DNA of 64,000 nucleotides from Halobacteriovorax sp. (GTDB lineage Bacteria > Bdellovibrionota > Bacteriovoracia > Bacteriovoracales > Bacteriovoracaceae): contig PBIO01000014.1 in NCBI GenBank assembly GCA_002720865.1, positions 1,115,793-1,179,792 on the forward strand. Reading direction: 5' to 3'. The position numbers were made by a program, and so were the translations under genes. Positions 24,551 through 33,194 of this stretch are shown one piece after another. The notes below the pieces were generated by a model. That model searched no databases and was not told the DNA's origin. It worked only from the letters and a program-made list of their open reading frames with translations. The first letter of the stretch is position 1, and each line of letters begins with the position of its first letter.

Positions 24551-24934
24551 ATGAAAGATAAAGCACTATTAGGTTCAAGACTTTTATTTGGGTTAGCTTT
24601 TGTGATTTTTGGATTAAATGGATTTTTTAACTTTATGGCGAACCCACCAATGGCACCAGAGGCCGGAGCTCTTATGGGAGCTTTTGCAAAGACCGGTTAC
24701 TTTTTTCCAATGGTTAAGATCGTTGAGATAGTTGCAGGAGCACTTTTACTATCAGGGTTTTTCGTGCCTTTTGCACTCGCTCTAATCTTTCCAATTCTCA
24801 TTGGTATTACCAGTATTCATTTGTTTTTAAATCCAGGAGGACTACCTATTATGATCGTTTTTCATCTGCTTCATGGTTTTCTCGTTTACGGTTATTGGAA
24901 AAACTTCAAATCAGTAATGGTAGTTAAAGCTTAA
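24551..24934 (+). CDS. DoxX-family membrane protein
   Basis: The start at 24551 is preceded by AGGAGG at optimal distance; an ATG 18 bases upstream lies before this site and is unlikely. The 127-residue product has four membrane helices. SRLLFGLAFVIFGLNGFF at the N-terminus and KIVEIVAGALLLSGFFVPFAL in the middle match DoxX. The family is linked to thiol and quinone redox chemistry. It is followed by a pirin gene in the same operon, under a divergent LysR regulator. Confidence 0.88.
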   Translation: MKDKALLGSRLLFGLAFVIFGLNGFFNFMANPPMAPEAGALMGAFAKTGYFFPMVKIVEIVAGALLLSGFFVPFALALIFPILIGITSIHLFLNPGGLPIMIVFHLLHGFLVYGYWKNFKSVMVVKA

Positions 24935-24956
24935 TTAACTTTTATGGGAGGACCCT

Positions 24957-25646
24957 ATGATCAATGTTCGTAAATCAAATGAAAGAGGAAGTGCAAACTA
25001 CGGTTGGTTAAAGGCTAAGTACAGTTTTTCATTTGGGCACTATTTTGACCCTGAACATACTGGCTTTAGGGACCTTCTCGTAATCAATCAGGATACGATA
25101 GAGCCCGGAGGAGGATTTGATCCTCATCCACATAAAGATATGGAAATTGTCACTTACTTGATTGAAGGAGAGCTTGAACATAAAGATTCCATTGGGAATT
25201 CTGGAATAATTAAAAAAGGGGAGATTCAACGGATGAGTGCTGGTAAAGGCATTCGTCATAGCGAATACAATCCTTCAAAAGAAAAGCAAACAAAGCTTTT
25301 ACAAATCTGGGTCCAAACGAGTGAAAAAGGAATCGATGCTGATTACGAAAACGTTGCCTTTGATCAGATCGACGGAGCAAAGCTTTTAATCACACCTAAG
25401 GGCGGTGAACAGATTGCTAAAATAAATCAAGACTTCAAACTTTATGGAGTGAGGCTAAAAAAAGAAGGTCAGGAAGAGATTCGTCTAGATAAAAATCACC
25501 ATGCTTGGGTACAGGTTATCTCAGGGGAGATAGAGATCGCTGACAAAAAACTTTATGAAGGTGATGGAGCAGCCATAAGCGAAATAGAGCAGTTAAAGTT
25601 CTTAGCTAAAGAGGATTCAGAGTTTTTAGTAATGGATTTAAAATAA
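24957..25646 (+). CDS. Pirin-family bicupin (YhaK-like)
   Basis: N-terminal cupin: GFDPHPHKDMEIVTYLIEGE with the metal-binding His pair, then MSAGKGIRHSEYNPS with the further His and Glu ligands. The C-terminal part ends in a degenerate second cupin (WVQVISGEIEIADKKLYEGD). At 229 residues it fits YhaK/YhhW pirins, some of which open the quercetin ring. GGGAGG lies just before the ATG. Natural substrate unknown. Confidence 0.9.
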   Translation: MINVRKSNERGSANYGWLKAKYSFSFGHYFDPEHTGFRDLLVINQDTIEPGGGFDPHPHKDMEIVTYLIEGELEHKDSIGNSGIIKKGEIQRMSAGKGIRHSEYNPSKEKQTKLLQIWVQTSEKGIDADYENVAFDQIDGAKLLITPKGGEQIAKINQDFKLYGVRLKKEGQEEIRLDKNHHAWVQVISGEIEIADKKLYEGDGAAISEIEQLKFLAKEDSEFLVMDLK

Positions 25647-25670
25647 AAAAGCAGATATCTTGTTTTTACT

Positions 25671-26210
25671 ATGGATAAATGGAAAACACTTGAAAAGAAA
25701 GAAATTAGCCGCGGAAAGATTTTTCGCTACTACGACGTAAAGAGGCAGTCTCCCGATTCTGGGGATATTGGAAACTTTGATGTCCTAAGTTTTGCTCATT
25801 GGGTAAACGTCGTGGCCATAACAAAAGAAGGAAAGTTTGTTTTTGTTGAACAGTATCGCTGCGGTACGGACCGGGTGACTCTGGAGATTCCAGGGGGCGC
25901 TATTGATAGGGGGGAAGACCCCTTGGTGGCGGCAAAAAGAGAGCTTAGAGAAGAGACAGGTTATACTTGCGAAAAACTTGTTCACATAGGAACAGTGGAG
26001 CCAAACCCTGCTTTTCAAACAAATCTCTGCCATACATATTTAGTACTTGATGCAAAACAAACTCAAGATCAAGATCTGGATCCTTTTGAAGAAATTACTA
26101 TTCATGAATTTAGTGAAAAAGAAGTTAGAGAAAAGCTAAAGCAAGGTGAAATTAATCATGCATTAGTTGTCGCAGCCTTCTTTTACTACGACAACTACTT
26201 AAAAGGTTAA
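25671..26210 (+). CDS. Nudix hydrolase (ADP-ribose pyrophosphatase-like)
   Basis: The Nudix box spans about residues 76-98: GAIDRGEDPLVAAKRELREE followed by TGY fits G-x5-E-x7-R-E-U-x-E-E-x-G-U exactly. Preceding EQYRCGTDRVTLEIPGG matches the E-QxR-x-E-x-PGG region of ADP-ribose pyrophosphatases. It would hydrolyse a nucleoside diphosphate linked to another group, with ADP-ribose the favoured guess. It is 24 bases after the pirin gene and its stop overlaps the convergent USP gene by four bases (TTAA). Confidence 0.9.
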   Translation: MDKWKTLEKKEISRGKIFRYYDVKRQSPDSGDIGNFDVLSFAHWVNVVAITKEGKFVFVEQYRCGTDRVTLEIPGGAIDRGEDPLVAAKRELREETGYTCEKLVHIGTVEPNPAFQTNLCHTYLVLDAKQTQDQDLDPFEEITIHEFSEKEVREKLKQGEINHALVVAAFFYYDNYLKG

Positions 26211-26659
26211 CTCTCTTTACACCTAAGAATATGTAACTCGCAAGGAGCATGTCTTACCATGTACTCGGCAAAGGAGCTGGTAAAGAGACCGGCGATTCCA
26301 TGCTTTCCTCTGGTTCCAATAATCATCTCATCGACTTTATTTTCACTAGCGTATTCACATAGATCATTAGTTGGCGCACTTGAAATTAAACAAGTATGAA
26401 CAAGTTTCGGAGAATTATCAGATTTAAAGATGTCTTTAGAAAGATTAGTTAAAAGCTCCTTAACGGATTTCTCTACTTCTTCATACTGATCTTCCATGGG
26501 GTAAGCTGAGAAATAAAAATTATCAGCGTAGATCTGAAGTTGAAAGCCGTGAACAAAATGCACTTCTTCAACATCACTCCAAACCCTATTGGTAAGTTTT
26601 TCTTTTAACAAGTTTATAGAGTGATCACTAAGATCAACAGCTATCATTACCTTTCTCAT
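26207..26659 (-). CDS. Universal stress protein (UspA family)
   Basis: A single Usp domain of 150 residues: MRKVMIAVDLSDHSINLLKE at the start, and MIIGTRGKHGIAGLFTSSFA near the end, which carries the G-x2-G-x9-G(S/N) ATP-binding motif with a small deviation. It is the last gene of a minus-strand operon CBS - HPF - USP. In other bacteria such proteins rise in growth arrest. Confidence 0.9.
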   Translation of the reverse strand: MRKVMIAVDLSDHSINLLKEKLTNRVWSDVEEVHFVHGFQLQIYADNFYFSAYPMEDQYEEVEKSVKELLTNLSKDIFKSDNSPKLVHTCLISSAPTNDLCEYASENKVDEMIIGTRGKHGIAGLFTSSFAEYMVRHAPCELHILRCKES

Positions 26660-26672
26660 AATTTGTCCTCAG

Positions 26673-26972
26673 TTAGCTTCTGTGAATCTTGTCTTTTACT
26701 TGTTCATTCTTTTTGCGAAGTTGTCTTTCCATCTTGTGAAGAACTTCGTCTAAAGTTTTATAAAGATTGTCATCTTCAGCTTCTGCGTGAAAATTAAAAT
26801 GTCCTGCATGAACATTGACTTCACTTTTATGTCGTTTTCCATCTACTGAGCAAACCCAATTTACGTCCACATTCCCATCGAAGTACTTTTTTAAGTGATC
26901 AGCTTTTTCACGAACTTTTTCGTCAATGGATGGAGTTGATTCAAGGTGGTGATAAGAAATATTAAGCTTCAT
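26673..26972 (-). CDS. hpf: Ribosome hibernation promoting factor / RaiA-family protein
   Basis: Ninety-nine residues, the size of short HPF/YfiA proteins: KLNISYHHLESTPSIDEKVREKADHL at the N-terminus, then NVHAGHFNFHAEAEDDNLYKTLDEVLHKMERQLRKKNEQ, which is the second half of the beta-alpha-beta-beta-beta-alpha fold. It should bind the 30S decoding region of idle ribosomes. A good AGAGGAGA site precedes the ATG. The start overlaps the stop of the CBS gene in TAATG. Confidence 0.92.
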   Translation of the reverse strand: MKLNISYHHLESTPSIDEKVREKADHLKKYFDGNVDVNWVCSVDGKRHKSEVNVHAGHFNFHAEAEDDNLYKTLDEVLHKMERQLRKKNEQVKDKIHRS

Positions 26973-27376
26973 TATAAATCTCCTCTGACTATTTCAATAA
27001 GGGCATTTAGCCCGTCGATACTTGTAAAAATTCCATCTAGCTCTCCGTCTTCGTTAAGAATAAGAGCAGAGCCGATCTTGCGGCTAGACATTTCAAAGGC
27101 CACTTCAGCAATTGACGTTCCACTATAAGCACAATAAGGATTCTTTACCATGACTTCTTCTACGGTTAGGTCGTTTAGATCATCAAGACTATCAAGTAGG
27201 CTAATATCTCGATCGCTAATTATCCCGATAGGCTTTTTATCTTCTAAGATGGGAAGATGGCGAAAACCTCCCTCTCTCATTAGGCTTGTTACCTCGCTTA
27301 ATTTCATGTTTTTTGTGCCAGTGACTGATACCGGACTAACGTACTCATCAATTATTAGGTCTATTGGTTTACTCAT
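26972..27376 (-). CDS. CBS-domain pair protein
   Basis: Start at 27376 because AAGGAGG lies six bases before the ATG; an upstream in-frame ATG has no such site. The 134-residue product is a pair of CBS domains: KNMKLSEVTSLMREGGFRHL with PIGIISDRDI, and GTSIAEVAFEMSSRKIGSAL with DGIFTSIDGL. The Bateman module would sense an adenine nucleotide. It heads the operon with HPF and USP, which suggests sensing of energy state in a dormancy response. Confidence 0.88.
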   Translation of the reverse strand: MSKPIDLIIDEYVSPVSVTGTKNMKLSEVTSLMREGGFRHLPILEDKKPIGIISDRDISLLDSLDDLNDLTVEEVMVKNPYCAYSGTSIAEVAFEMSSRKIGSALILNEDGELDGIFTSIDGLNALIEIVRGDL

Positions 27377-27543
27377 TAAATGCCTCCTTGAAGTCATCAT
27401 ATATGAATGAGAAGAGTTTACTCATGATATGAACGGAGTCAACGGATGATATAAGTCAGATTCGACGCGCGAGCCTTTATCTAGGGGGGTATATAAGCTA
27501 TTCTAGCGCCGATTTATTAGATTTTTTAACGCAGGAAGTAAGT

Positions 27544-29763
27544 ATGTCTAACTCAAAGATTATCTATACCATTACTGATGAAGCTCCGGCCCTGGCCACC
27601 CAATCACTTTTACCAATTGTTAAAGCTTTCACAAAGCAATGCGGGGTACAAGTTGAGACAAAGGATATTTCTCTTGCGGGAAGAATTCTTGCTCAGTTTC
27701 CTGAGAACTTAACTGAAACACAAAGAGTAGGTGACGCCCTTACGGAACTTGGGGAGTTAGCAAAAACTCCAGAAGCAAATATTGTAAAGCTTCCAAATAT
27801 TTCAGCTTCTATTCCTCAATTAAAAGAGGCGATCAGTGAGCTAAAGGGACAAGGGTATAATATTCCTGATTTCCCTGAAGAGCCTTCAAGCGATGCAGAA
27901 AAAGAAACAAGAAAAAGATATGCCAAAGTACTAGGCTCTGCCGTTAATCCGGTTTTAAGAGAAGGAAACTCTGATAGAAGAGTGGCCGCTCCAGTTAAGC
28001 AGTACGCCAAAGATAACCCACATTCTATGGGAGCCTGGGAGAGTACTTCAAAATCACATGTGGCCCATATGAGTAGTGATGACTTTTATGGGAGCGAGCA
28101 ATCTCATGTTTGCTCTAAGGCCATGGATGTAAAAATCCAACATGTGGGAGCAAGTGGGACAAAAGTCTTAAAAGAGGCTGTGTCATTACTTGAAGGGGAA
28201 GTCATCGATTCATCTCGAATGAGCGCTACTGCCCTAAGAAGCTTTCTTGAAAAAGAAATTGAAGATGCTAAAAAACAAGATGTTCTTCTTTCCCTTCATA
28301 TGAAAGCAACTATGATGAAAGTGTCTGACCCGATTATTTTTGGGGAAGGTGTAAAAGCTTTTTTTAAAGATGCCTTTGAAAAGTACGGATCAACTTTTGA
28401 TGAACTAGGTGTTGATCCACGTAATGGTCTTGGTGATGTTTATGCCAAAATAGCAAAACTTCCAGCAGAACAAAAAAATGAAATTGAAGCGGCCCTAAAA
28501 AGCTGTATGGATAATGGACCTCGAATGGCCATGGTTGACTCCGATAAAGGAATCACAAATCTTCACGTTCCAAGTGACGTTATTATCGACGCCTCTATGC
28601 CGGCGATGATTCGTTCAAGCGGAAAGATGTGGGGACCAGATGGTAAACTTCACGACACGAAGGCCATTATTCCCGATAGAAACTATGCAGGGGTTTATCA
28701 GGAGACGATTAATTTCTGTAAAGAAAATGGTGCCTTTGATGTTACCACGATGGGAAATGTTGCTAACGTTGGTCTTATGGCCAAAAAAGCAGAAGAGTAC
28801 GGATCTCATGACAAGACTTTCTGGATTGAAGAAGCCGGAAAGGTTCAAGTTGTTAGCCCTGACGGTGAAGTTCTTATGGAGCATGAAGTTGCCCCTGGAG
28901 ATGTTTGGAGAATGTGCCAAACCAAAGACGTTGCCATTAAAGACTGGGTAAAACTAGGAGTTAGTAGAGCAAGAGCGACTGGAAATCCAGCAATCTTCTG
29001 GCTTGATAAAAACCGTGCTCACGATGCAAACCTTATTAACAAAGTTAATGCTTACTTACCTGAGCACGATACTAACGGTCTTGAAATTGAAATCATGTCT
29101 CCAGTTGAGGCGACTAAGTATTCCCTTCAAAGAGTTAAGGAAGGAAAAGATACAATTTCAGTTACTGGAAATGTTCTAAGAGATTATTTAACTGACCTTT
29201 TTCCAATACTAGAACTTGGAACTTCAGCTAAAATGCTTTCTATTGTTCCTCTTCTTGCTGGTGGTGGACTCTATGAAACTGGTGCTGGAGGTTCAGCTCC
29301 AAAACATGTTCAGCAATTTGCTAAAGAGAATCACTTACGTTGGGATTCTCTTGGAGAGTTCTTGGCACTTTCAGTTTCAATTGAAGAGCTTGGAGAGAAG
29401 ACTGGAAATAAAAAGGCGCAAATTCTTGGGAAGGCCCTAGATAAAGCAAACTCCAGATTTTTAAAAGAAAATAAATCTCCGTCTAGAAAAGTTAATGAGC
29501 TTGATAACCGTGGCTCACACTATTATCTAGCTCGCTTTTGGGCAGAAGAGCTTGCTAACCAAGACGAAGACGCCGATCTTAAAGCCGCCTTTAGTGCAAC
29601 GGCTAAGGGGCTTGTTGATCACGAAGAAAAAATTGTAAGCGAATTAAATAATGCTCAAGGTGTTGAAGTTGATATGGGTGGTTACTATCATCCAGATCAA
29701 GAGAAACTTGCTAAGGCCATGCGCCCAAGTGAAACTCTGAACTCAATTCTTTCAGGACTCTAG
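27544..29763 (+). CDS. icd: Monomeric NADP-dependent isocitrate dehydrogenase
   Basis: The 739-residue product matches the monomeric (IDH-II) family along its whole length, including [17 protein letters not shown] at the start, DGNSDRR-type [38 protein letters not shown] and the [15 protein letters not shown] region. It converts isocitrate and NADP to 2-oxoglutarate, CO2 and NADPH in the TCA cycle. GCAGGAAG precedes the ATG. The last codon overlaps the start of the PhnA-like gene (TAGTG). The promoter region from 27377 to 27543 contains no other feature I can support. Confidence 0.97.
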   Translation: MSNSKIIYTITDEAPALATQSLLPIVKAFTKQCGVQVETKDISLAGRILAQFPENLTETQRVGDALTELGELAKTPEANIVKLPNISASIPQLKEAISELKGQGYNIPDFPEEPSSDAEKETRKRYAKVLGSAVNPVLREGNSDRRVAAPVKQYAKDNPHSMGAWESTSKSHVAHMSSDDFYGSEQSHVCSKAMDVKIQHVGASGTKVLKEAVSLLEGEVIDSSRMSATALRSFLEKEIEDAKKQDVLLSLHMKATMMKVSDPIIFGEGVKAFFKDAFEKYGSTFDELGVDPRNGLGDVYAKIAKLPAEQKNEIEAALKSCMDNGPRMAMVDSDKGITNLHVPSDVIIDASMPAMIRSSGKMWGPDGKLHDTKAIIPDRNYAGVYQETINFCKENGAFDVTTMGNVANVGLMAKKAEEYGSHDKTFWIEEAGKVQVVSPDGEVLMEHEVAPGDVWRMCQTKDVAIKDWVKLGVSRARATGNPAIFWLDKNRAHDANLINKVNAYLPEHDTNGLEIEIMSPVEATKYSLQRVKEGKDTISVTGNVLRDYLTDLFPILELGTSAKMLSIVPLLAGGGLYETGAGGSAPKHVQQFAKENHLRWDSLGEFLALSVSIEELGEKTGNKKAQILGKALDKANSRFLKENKSPSRKVNELDNRGSHYYLARFWAEELANQDEDADLKAAFSATAKGLVDHEEKIVSELNNAQGVEVDMGGYYHPDQEKLAKAMRPSETLNSILSGL

Positions 29764-30272
29764 TGGACTGCGCACTTTGTTCATCCTCAAATGGGGTTTG
29801 TAAATTTGAGTTAGAATTTGCTCCCAATAATGAATCAGTTGAGATTTGTGATACCTGCAAATCTCAAATTGACTCTAAAGAATTTGATACCACTCATTGG
29901 CACTGTCTAAGCGACTCCATGTGGAGTGAGGACCTTGCCACCCAGGCCTTAGCCTATAGAGTTCTAAGGGATATGGGAGATCAGGACCGTCTCGAACAAA
30001 TGTACTTTGAAGATTCAGACCTAAAGTGGATCAATGCTGACAAGGCAATAGACGAAGTGATCTGCAAAGACTCAAACGGAGCCAGACTTTTCGCAGGAGA
30101 TTCCGTAACTCTTATCAAAGACCTGGTCGTAAAAGGCGGTGGCTTCACAGCAAAACGAGGAACCCTCGTAAAGGGCATCGCCCTCACTGATAATCCAGAA
30201 CATATCGAAGGCCGAGTTAACGGCCAACGAATTGTTCTTGTTTCTAATTTCTTGAAAAAAGTAGCGGATTAG
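29763..30272 (+). CDS. PhnA-domain protein (YjdM-like)
   Basis: A GTG start overlaps the icd stop (TAGTG). Residues about 1-35 form a zinc-ribbon (DCALCSSSNGVC and ICDTCKSQ). The C-terminal part, VICKDSNGARLFAGDSVTLI then KDLVVKGGGFTAKRGT, is the characteristic PhnA/YjdM domain. Despite the name, no phosphonate gene is nearby and the family's function is unsettled. Its stop overlaps the next convergent gene by four bases (TTAG). Confidence 0.9.
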   Translation: MDCALCSSSNGVCKFELEFAPNNESVEICDTCKSQIDSKEFDTTHWHCLSDSMWSEDLATQALAYRVLRDMGDQDRLEQMYFEDSDLKWINADKAIDEVICKDSNGARLFAGDSVTLIKDLVVKGGGFTAKRGTLVKGIALTDNPEHIEGRVNGQRIVLVSNFLKKVAD

Positions 30273-30700
30273 TTACGCTGACAGTGAGTAATCGTTGTAG
30301 AGGTTTGTCCTAGAACTTCAGTAACAGTTGTTTGAGTTACATGGTTTCTTGTTCTTAGGTTATGATTCATATTGGCGGTGAAAGGAAAACTTTGTCCGGT
30401 TTCATCGTCGTAGATTTCACCTGTCATATTCATAACAACAGATTGTCCTTGGCAAGAAGCTACGTAAGCAGCGTTTCTCATATTGGTATCGTCTGGAAGT
30501 CTACGTCTTTGGCCGTCAGCGATGAACTCATCAGTTCCCTCATCGTCAGTCATTCTAAAATTGTATCCATCTTGTTCAACGAGAACATTATAGGTGTAAT
30601 TGTCATCTTCAATTGTACAAGTAAATGAACCAGCAAAATTGGCGCAAGCAAAAGCAGAAGTTGTTCCTAAAACGGCCACTAGGGCGATAAGTGTTTTCAT
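30269..30700 (-). CDS. Exported hypothetical protein
   Basis: Signal peptide (MKTLIALVAVLGTTSAFA), then about 125 residues: CANFAGSFTCTIEDDNYTYN, a beta-rich middle with QGQSVVMNMTGE, and a C-terminal Cys in THCQRN. Four Cys suggest two disulfides. The mature protein looks like a small beta-barrel or sandwich. No family recognised. GAGGAGAGAAAT precedes the ATG. Confidence 0.7.
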   Translation of the reverse strand: MKTLIALVAVLGTTSAFACANFAGSFTCTIEDDNYTYNVLVEQDGYNFRMTDDEGTDEFIADGQRRRLPDDTNMRNAAYVASCQGQSVVMNMTGEIYDDETGQSFPFTANMNHNLRTRNHVTQTTVTEVLGQTSTTITHCQRN

Positions 30701-30796
30701 ATTTCTCTCCTCAATTAAATTTGAAGAATGGTATCGAGGGAAAAATTGTATGTCTTGGTCTTTGTTTTGCTGTCTGCGTTAAGGTACACTAACCGT

Positions 30797-31474
30797 ATGA
30801 AATTAGTTATGACCGGTGGAGGCGACTCCAAGCATTTTAGGGAAATTGATAAATTCTTTGTGAATAAACTTGGGAAAAACCCAAGTCTATTTTTTATTCC
30901 CTTGGCCGGTAAAAAGCGAAGCTGGAAGAATGCTTTAACAAGGATTCAGGAAACATTCTCGACTATTGAGTTTGATAATATAGAGGCCTGTGAAGATCTT
31001 CATAGCCTTACATGGGAAAAGTTAAAAAGCTTTGACGCCATTTATATTGATGGGGGAAATACCTTTCAATTGATGGACATGATTCGTGATACCCATTTTT
31101 ATGAACTTCTTCATAGGTTTTTAAATTGTGGGGGAGTTGTGAATGGGGATAGCGCAGGGGCCATCGTCCTTGGCAGTCATATTGAAACGGCTCACTTTGG
31201 TCTTCACGGGGATGAGAATAAAGCGGGAGTGATTTCTTATCAAGGATTAAACTTAATTGGGAACTGGGCCGTTCATTGTCATTATAAAAAAAGAGAAGAT
31301 AAGGAAATTTTAAAATTTGTTTTAGAGTATGGCTTTCCTGTTATAGCTCTGCATGAAACTTCCTCAGTATTTGTGAACAATCGAACCTTGAAGGTGCTTG
31401 GGAAAAGACCTATAGCTATTTTTACTAAGAAGGGGAAAAAGATTGTTGAAGTCGGAGAGAGTTTTCGCTTATGA
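30797..31474 (+). CDS. Peptidase S51 / class I glutamine-amidotransferase-like protein
   Basis: Start set at 30797, since the sequence before it is a basic/hydrophobic run with no family match. MKLVMTGGGDSKHFREIDKF opens the fold. IYIDGGNTFQLMDMI and the nucleophile elbow NGDSAGAIVLGS (Ser119) are diagnostic for the peptidase E / cyanophycinase (S51) group. A His (IALHET) may complete the site. Predicted serine hydrolase acting on Asp-containing dipeptides or related molecules; the substrate is unsure. ATGA overlap with the next gene. Confidence 0.8.
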   Translation: MKLVMTGGGDSKHFREIDKFFVNKLGKNPSLFFIPLAGKKRSWKNALTRIQETFSTIEFDNIEACEDLHSLTWEKLKSFDAIYIDGGNTFQLMDMIRDTHFYELLHRFLNCGGVVNGDSAGAIVLGSHIETAHFGLHGDENKAGVISYQGLNLIGNWAVHCHYKKREDKEILKFVLEYGFPVIALHETSSVFVNNRTLKVLGKRPIAIFTKKGKKIVEVGESFRL

Positions 31475-31755
31475 GAACAGTTCGAAAATTTAAAAAAATG
31501 GGTCTTTGGGACTTTATTGATTTGATGAAAGAGAACTGTTTTGGCTGCGCTGATAAGGAAACTTACTTTACTTATTTAGATGAACTTCGAATGAGAAGAA
31601 TCGAATCTATTTCTGAAGGGGGAAATTATAAATTAGCTTCCCTAGCAAAAGAATTAAAACTTGAACTTGAAAAAGAAAGAGAAAAGAATTCGAATTTTTT
31701 GAAGGAAGAAGAACTAAAAGAGTTCGATTTTATTGTTGAGGAGATTTGCCATTGA
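31471..31755 (+). CDS. Small hypothetical protein
   Basis: Ninety-four residues, charged and helical: RKFKKMGLWDFIDLMKENCF, then CADKETYFTYLDELRMRRIE and a Lys/Glu-rich end. The N-terminus overlaps the S51-like gene by four bases (ATGA) and is probably translated with it. Its 3' end overlaps the convergent RNase D-like gene by 26 bases. No family recognised. Confidence 0.6.
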   Translation: MRTVRKFKKMGLWDFIDLMKENCFGCADKETYFTYLDELRMRRIESISEGGNYKLASLAKELKLELEKEREKNSNFLKEEELKEFDFIVEEICH

Positions 31756-32317
31756 TCCGATGGTAAATCTGAAGTCCAACCCAAGCATCAAGGGCGGCGT
31801 ACTCTAATTGAGCGGGAGTTAACCTGGCCTGTTCCCAGTTTGTAATTTTAGCCTTCTTAGATAATCTTTTACCTAGGAAAATCGCTGTTAAGGCCCTTAG
31901 ACCAAAATTCTTATAGCCTTGTGCTTTAGCCTCATCAGCTATTTCAAAAAAACCAGCTTCTTCAAACGGATGAAGCTTTTGAAGCCCAATCACATCATCT
32001 CTAATGGCCACGCCAGATTTTATAATTTTTTCGTCGGCCATAAGATCGGCGAGCTCTCTTGGAAAATCAAATTTATGTAATCTAAAGAGGTAAGAGGTAC
32101 TCTCATTTGAAAGTTGAAGAAGGGAGACATCATAAGTTTCCCCTTTTTTAAATGAAGGTCTTGTTTCTGTATCAAAGCCGATGACTGATTCTTTTTTTAA
32201 GTCATTGACTGCTCTAATGGCAGACTTTTGATTTGTGATAAGAATAATTTCTCCCTCAAACTTAAGCATGGGAAGTTCATTAATCTCTTCTTTAGTGATT
32301 TTCTTTGGATAGTCCAT
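31730..32317 (-). CDS. 3'-5' exonuclease domain protein (RNase D-like, DEDDy)
   Basis: VIGFDTETRPSF holds the first Asp and Glu, a middle Asp lies in GVAIRDDVIGLQKL, and LEYAALDAWVGLQIYHRI carries the Tyr-x3-Asp of the DEDDy group. The 195-residue protein has only the exonuclease domain, without HRDC domains of full RNase D. It should act on RNA or DNA 3' ends. It overlaps the convergent gene by 26 bases. Confidence 0.88.
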   Translation of the reverse strand: MDYPKKITKEEINELPMLKFEGEIILITNQKSAIRAVNDLKKESVIGFDTETRPSFKKGETYDVSLLQLSNESTSYLFRLHKFDFPRELADLMADEKIIKSGVAIRDDVIGLQKLHPFEEAGFFEIADEAKAQGYKNFGLRALTAIFLGKRLSKKAKITNWEQARLTPAQLEYAALDAWVGLQIYHRINGKSPQQ

Positions 32318-32342
32318 GGAGGGACACTATACACGAGTGAGT

Positions 32343-33131
32343 CTATTCAGGTAAATTAAAAATAAGATTAAAACCTATGATATTAGACTTATGATTCACT
32401 GTGTAGGGCTCATTAGGTTTTCTTTTCTTTGCAGCTTCAGAGGAACTCCAAGTTAAGGATTTCTTTGCTAAATAAATTCCAGGTTTAAACCATTTGTTAA
32501 AATGATAGAGCCCCCCTAAATAAAGCCATTTTTCATAAATTGTTTCTTCACCGTAATCCATTGGAAAGTACATTTCGTACTGAAGAAACAGGTTCATAAA
32601 GGCCTTGCCCTTTCTAAACCAAAAATAGGTTAACCTAGGTCGAAGCTTGATGGTGTTCTGATCATTAAAAAAATTATAAGTATAGCGAACTCTAAGTTCT
32701 CCAACCCATCTTTCCCCGGGGAGAAAACTAAATAGGGCACGAGGAATTAAATCAGCTATGAGAAAATTCTCTCCTCGTTTATCCGTTTTTTGCCAAAACC
32801 AAGTACCAGGTGCCCAGAGCCAATCATCATCATGACGATTTCCGTATTGCTTACTATAGGCCAAGCCAAACTTTAAATTTTTATGGATTCTATATTTTCC
32901 GCCGAAGGTATAGGCCTTAAAATCATCTTCATTTTCTCTATCCGCCATTTGAAAGTCGGCCATCCAATTCACTTGAGCCCATTTTTTAAATACTCTTAGA
33001 TTATATTCTTTATCCAGCCCAGTACTTGGAGTTGCCGGGATATGACCTGTGGCCAGGACACTAATGGGAAATAGAAGGATTAGTAGAAACTTCACTAGTC
33101 TTATTATTAACAACTTAGCCATGATAAGCAA
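32343..33131 (-). CDS. Hypothetical outer-membrane beta-barrel-like protein
   Basis: A long hydrophobic signal (about 5-27, KLLIIRLVKFLLILLFPISVLA) is followed by alternating amphipathic strands rich in aromatic residues: YRIHKNLKFGLAYSKQYGNR, WVGELRVRYTYNFF, RPRLTYFWFRKG, MNLFLQYEMYFPMD. This pattern and the ending SNIIGFNLIFNLPE fit a small barrel. It resembles DUF2490-like proteins but I cannot assign it with confidence. The start may be the ATG at 33122. Confidence 0.65.
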   Translation of the reverse strand: MLIMAKLLIIRLVKFLLILLFPISVLATGHIPATPSTGLDKEYNLRVFKKWAQVNWMADFQMADRENEDDFKAYTFGGKYRIHKNLKFGLAYSKQYGNRHDDDWLWAPGTWFWQKTDKRGENFLIADLIPRALFSFLPGERWVGELRVRYTYNFFNDQNTIKLRPRLTYFWFRKGKAFMNLFLQYEMYFPMDYGEETIYEKWLYLGGLYHFNKWFKPGIYLAKKSLTWSSSEAAKKRKPNEPYTVNHKSNIIGFNLIFNLPE

Positions 33132-33194
33132 TGAAGTTTTTGACGCGGTCTTAAAAGTGTATAAGTACCGAATTCGTTAGAACTAAGCTATTGT

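Noticed and set aside
29763-30272. Phosphonate (C-P lyase) pathway gene from the name PhnA
   Set aside because: PhnA/YjdM proteins are not part of the C-P lyase, and no phn genes are nearby.
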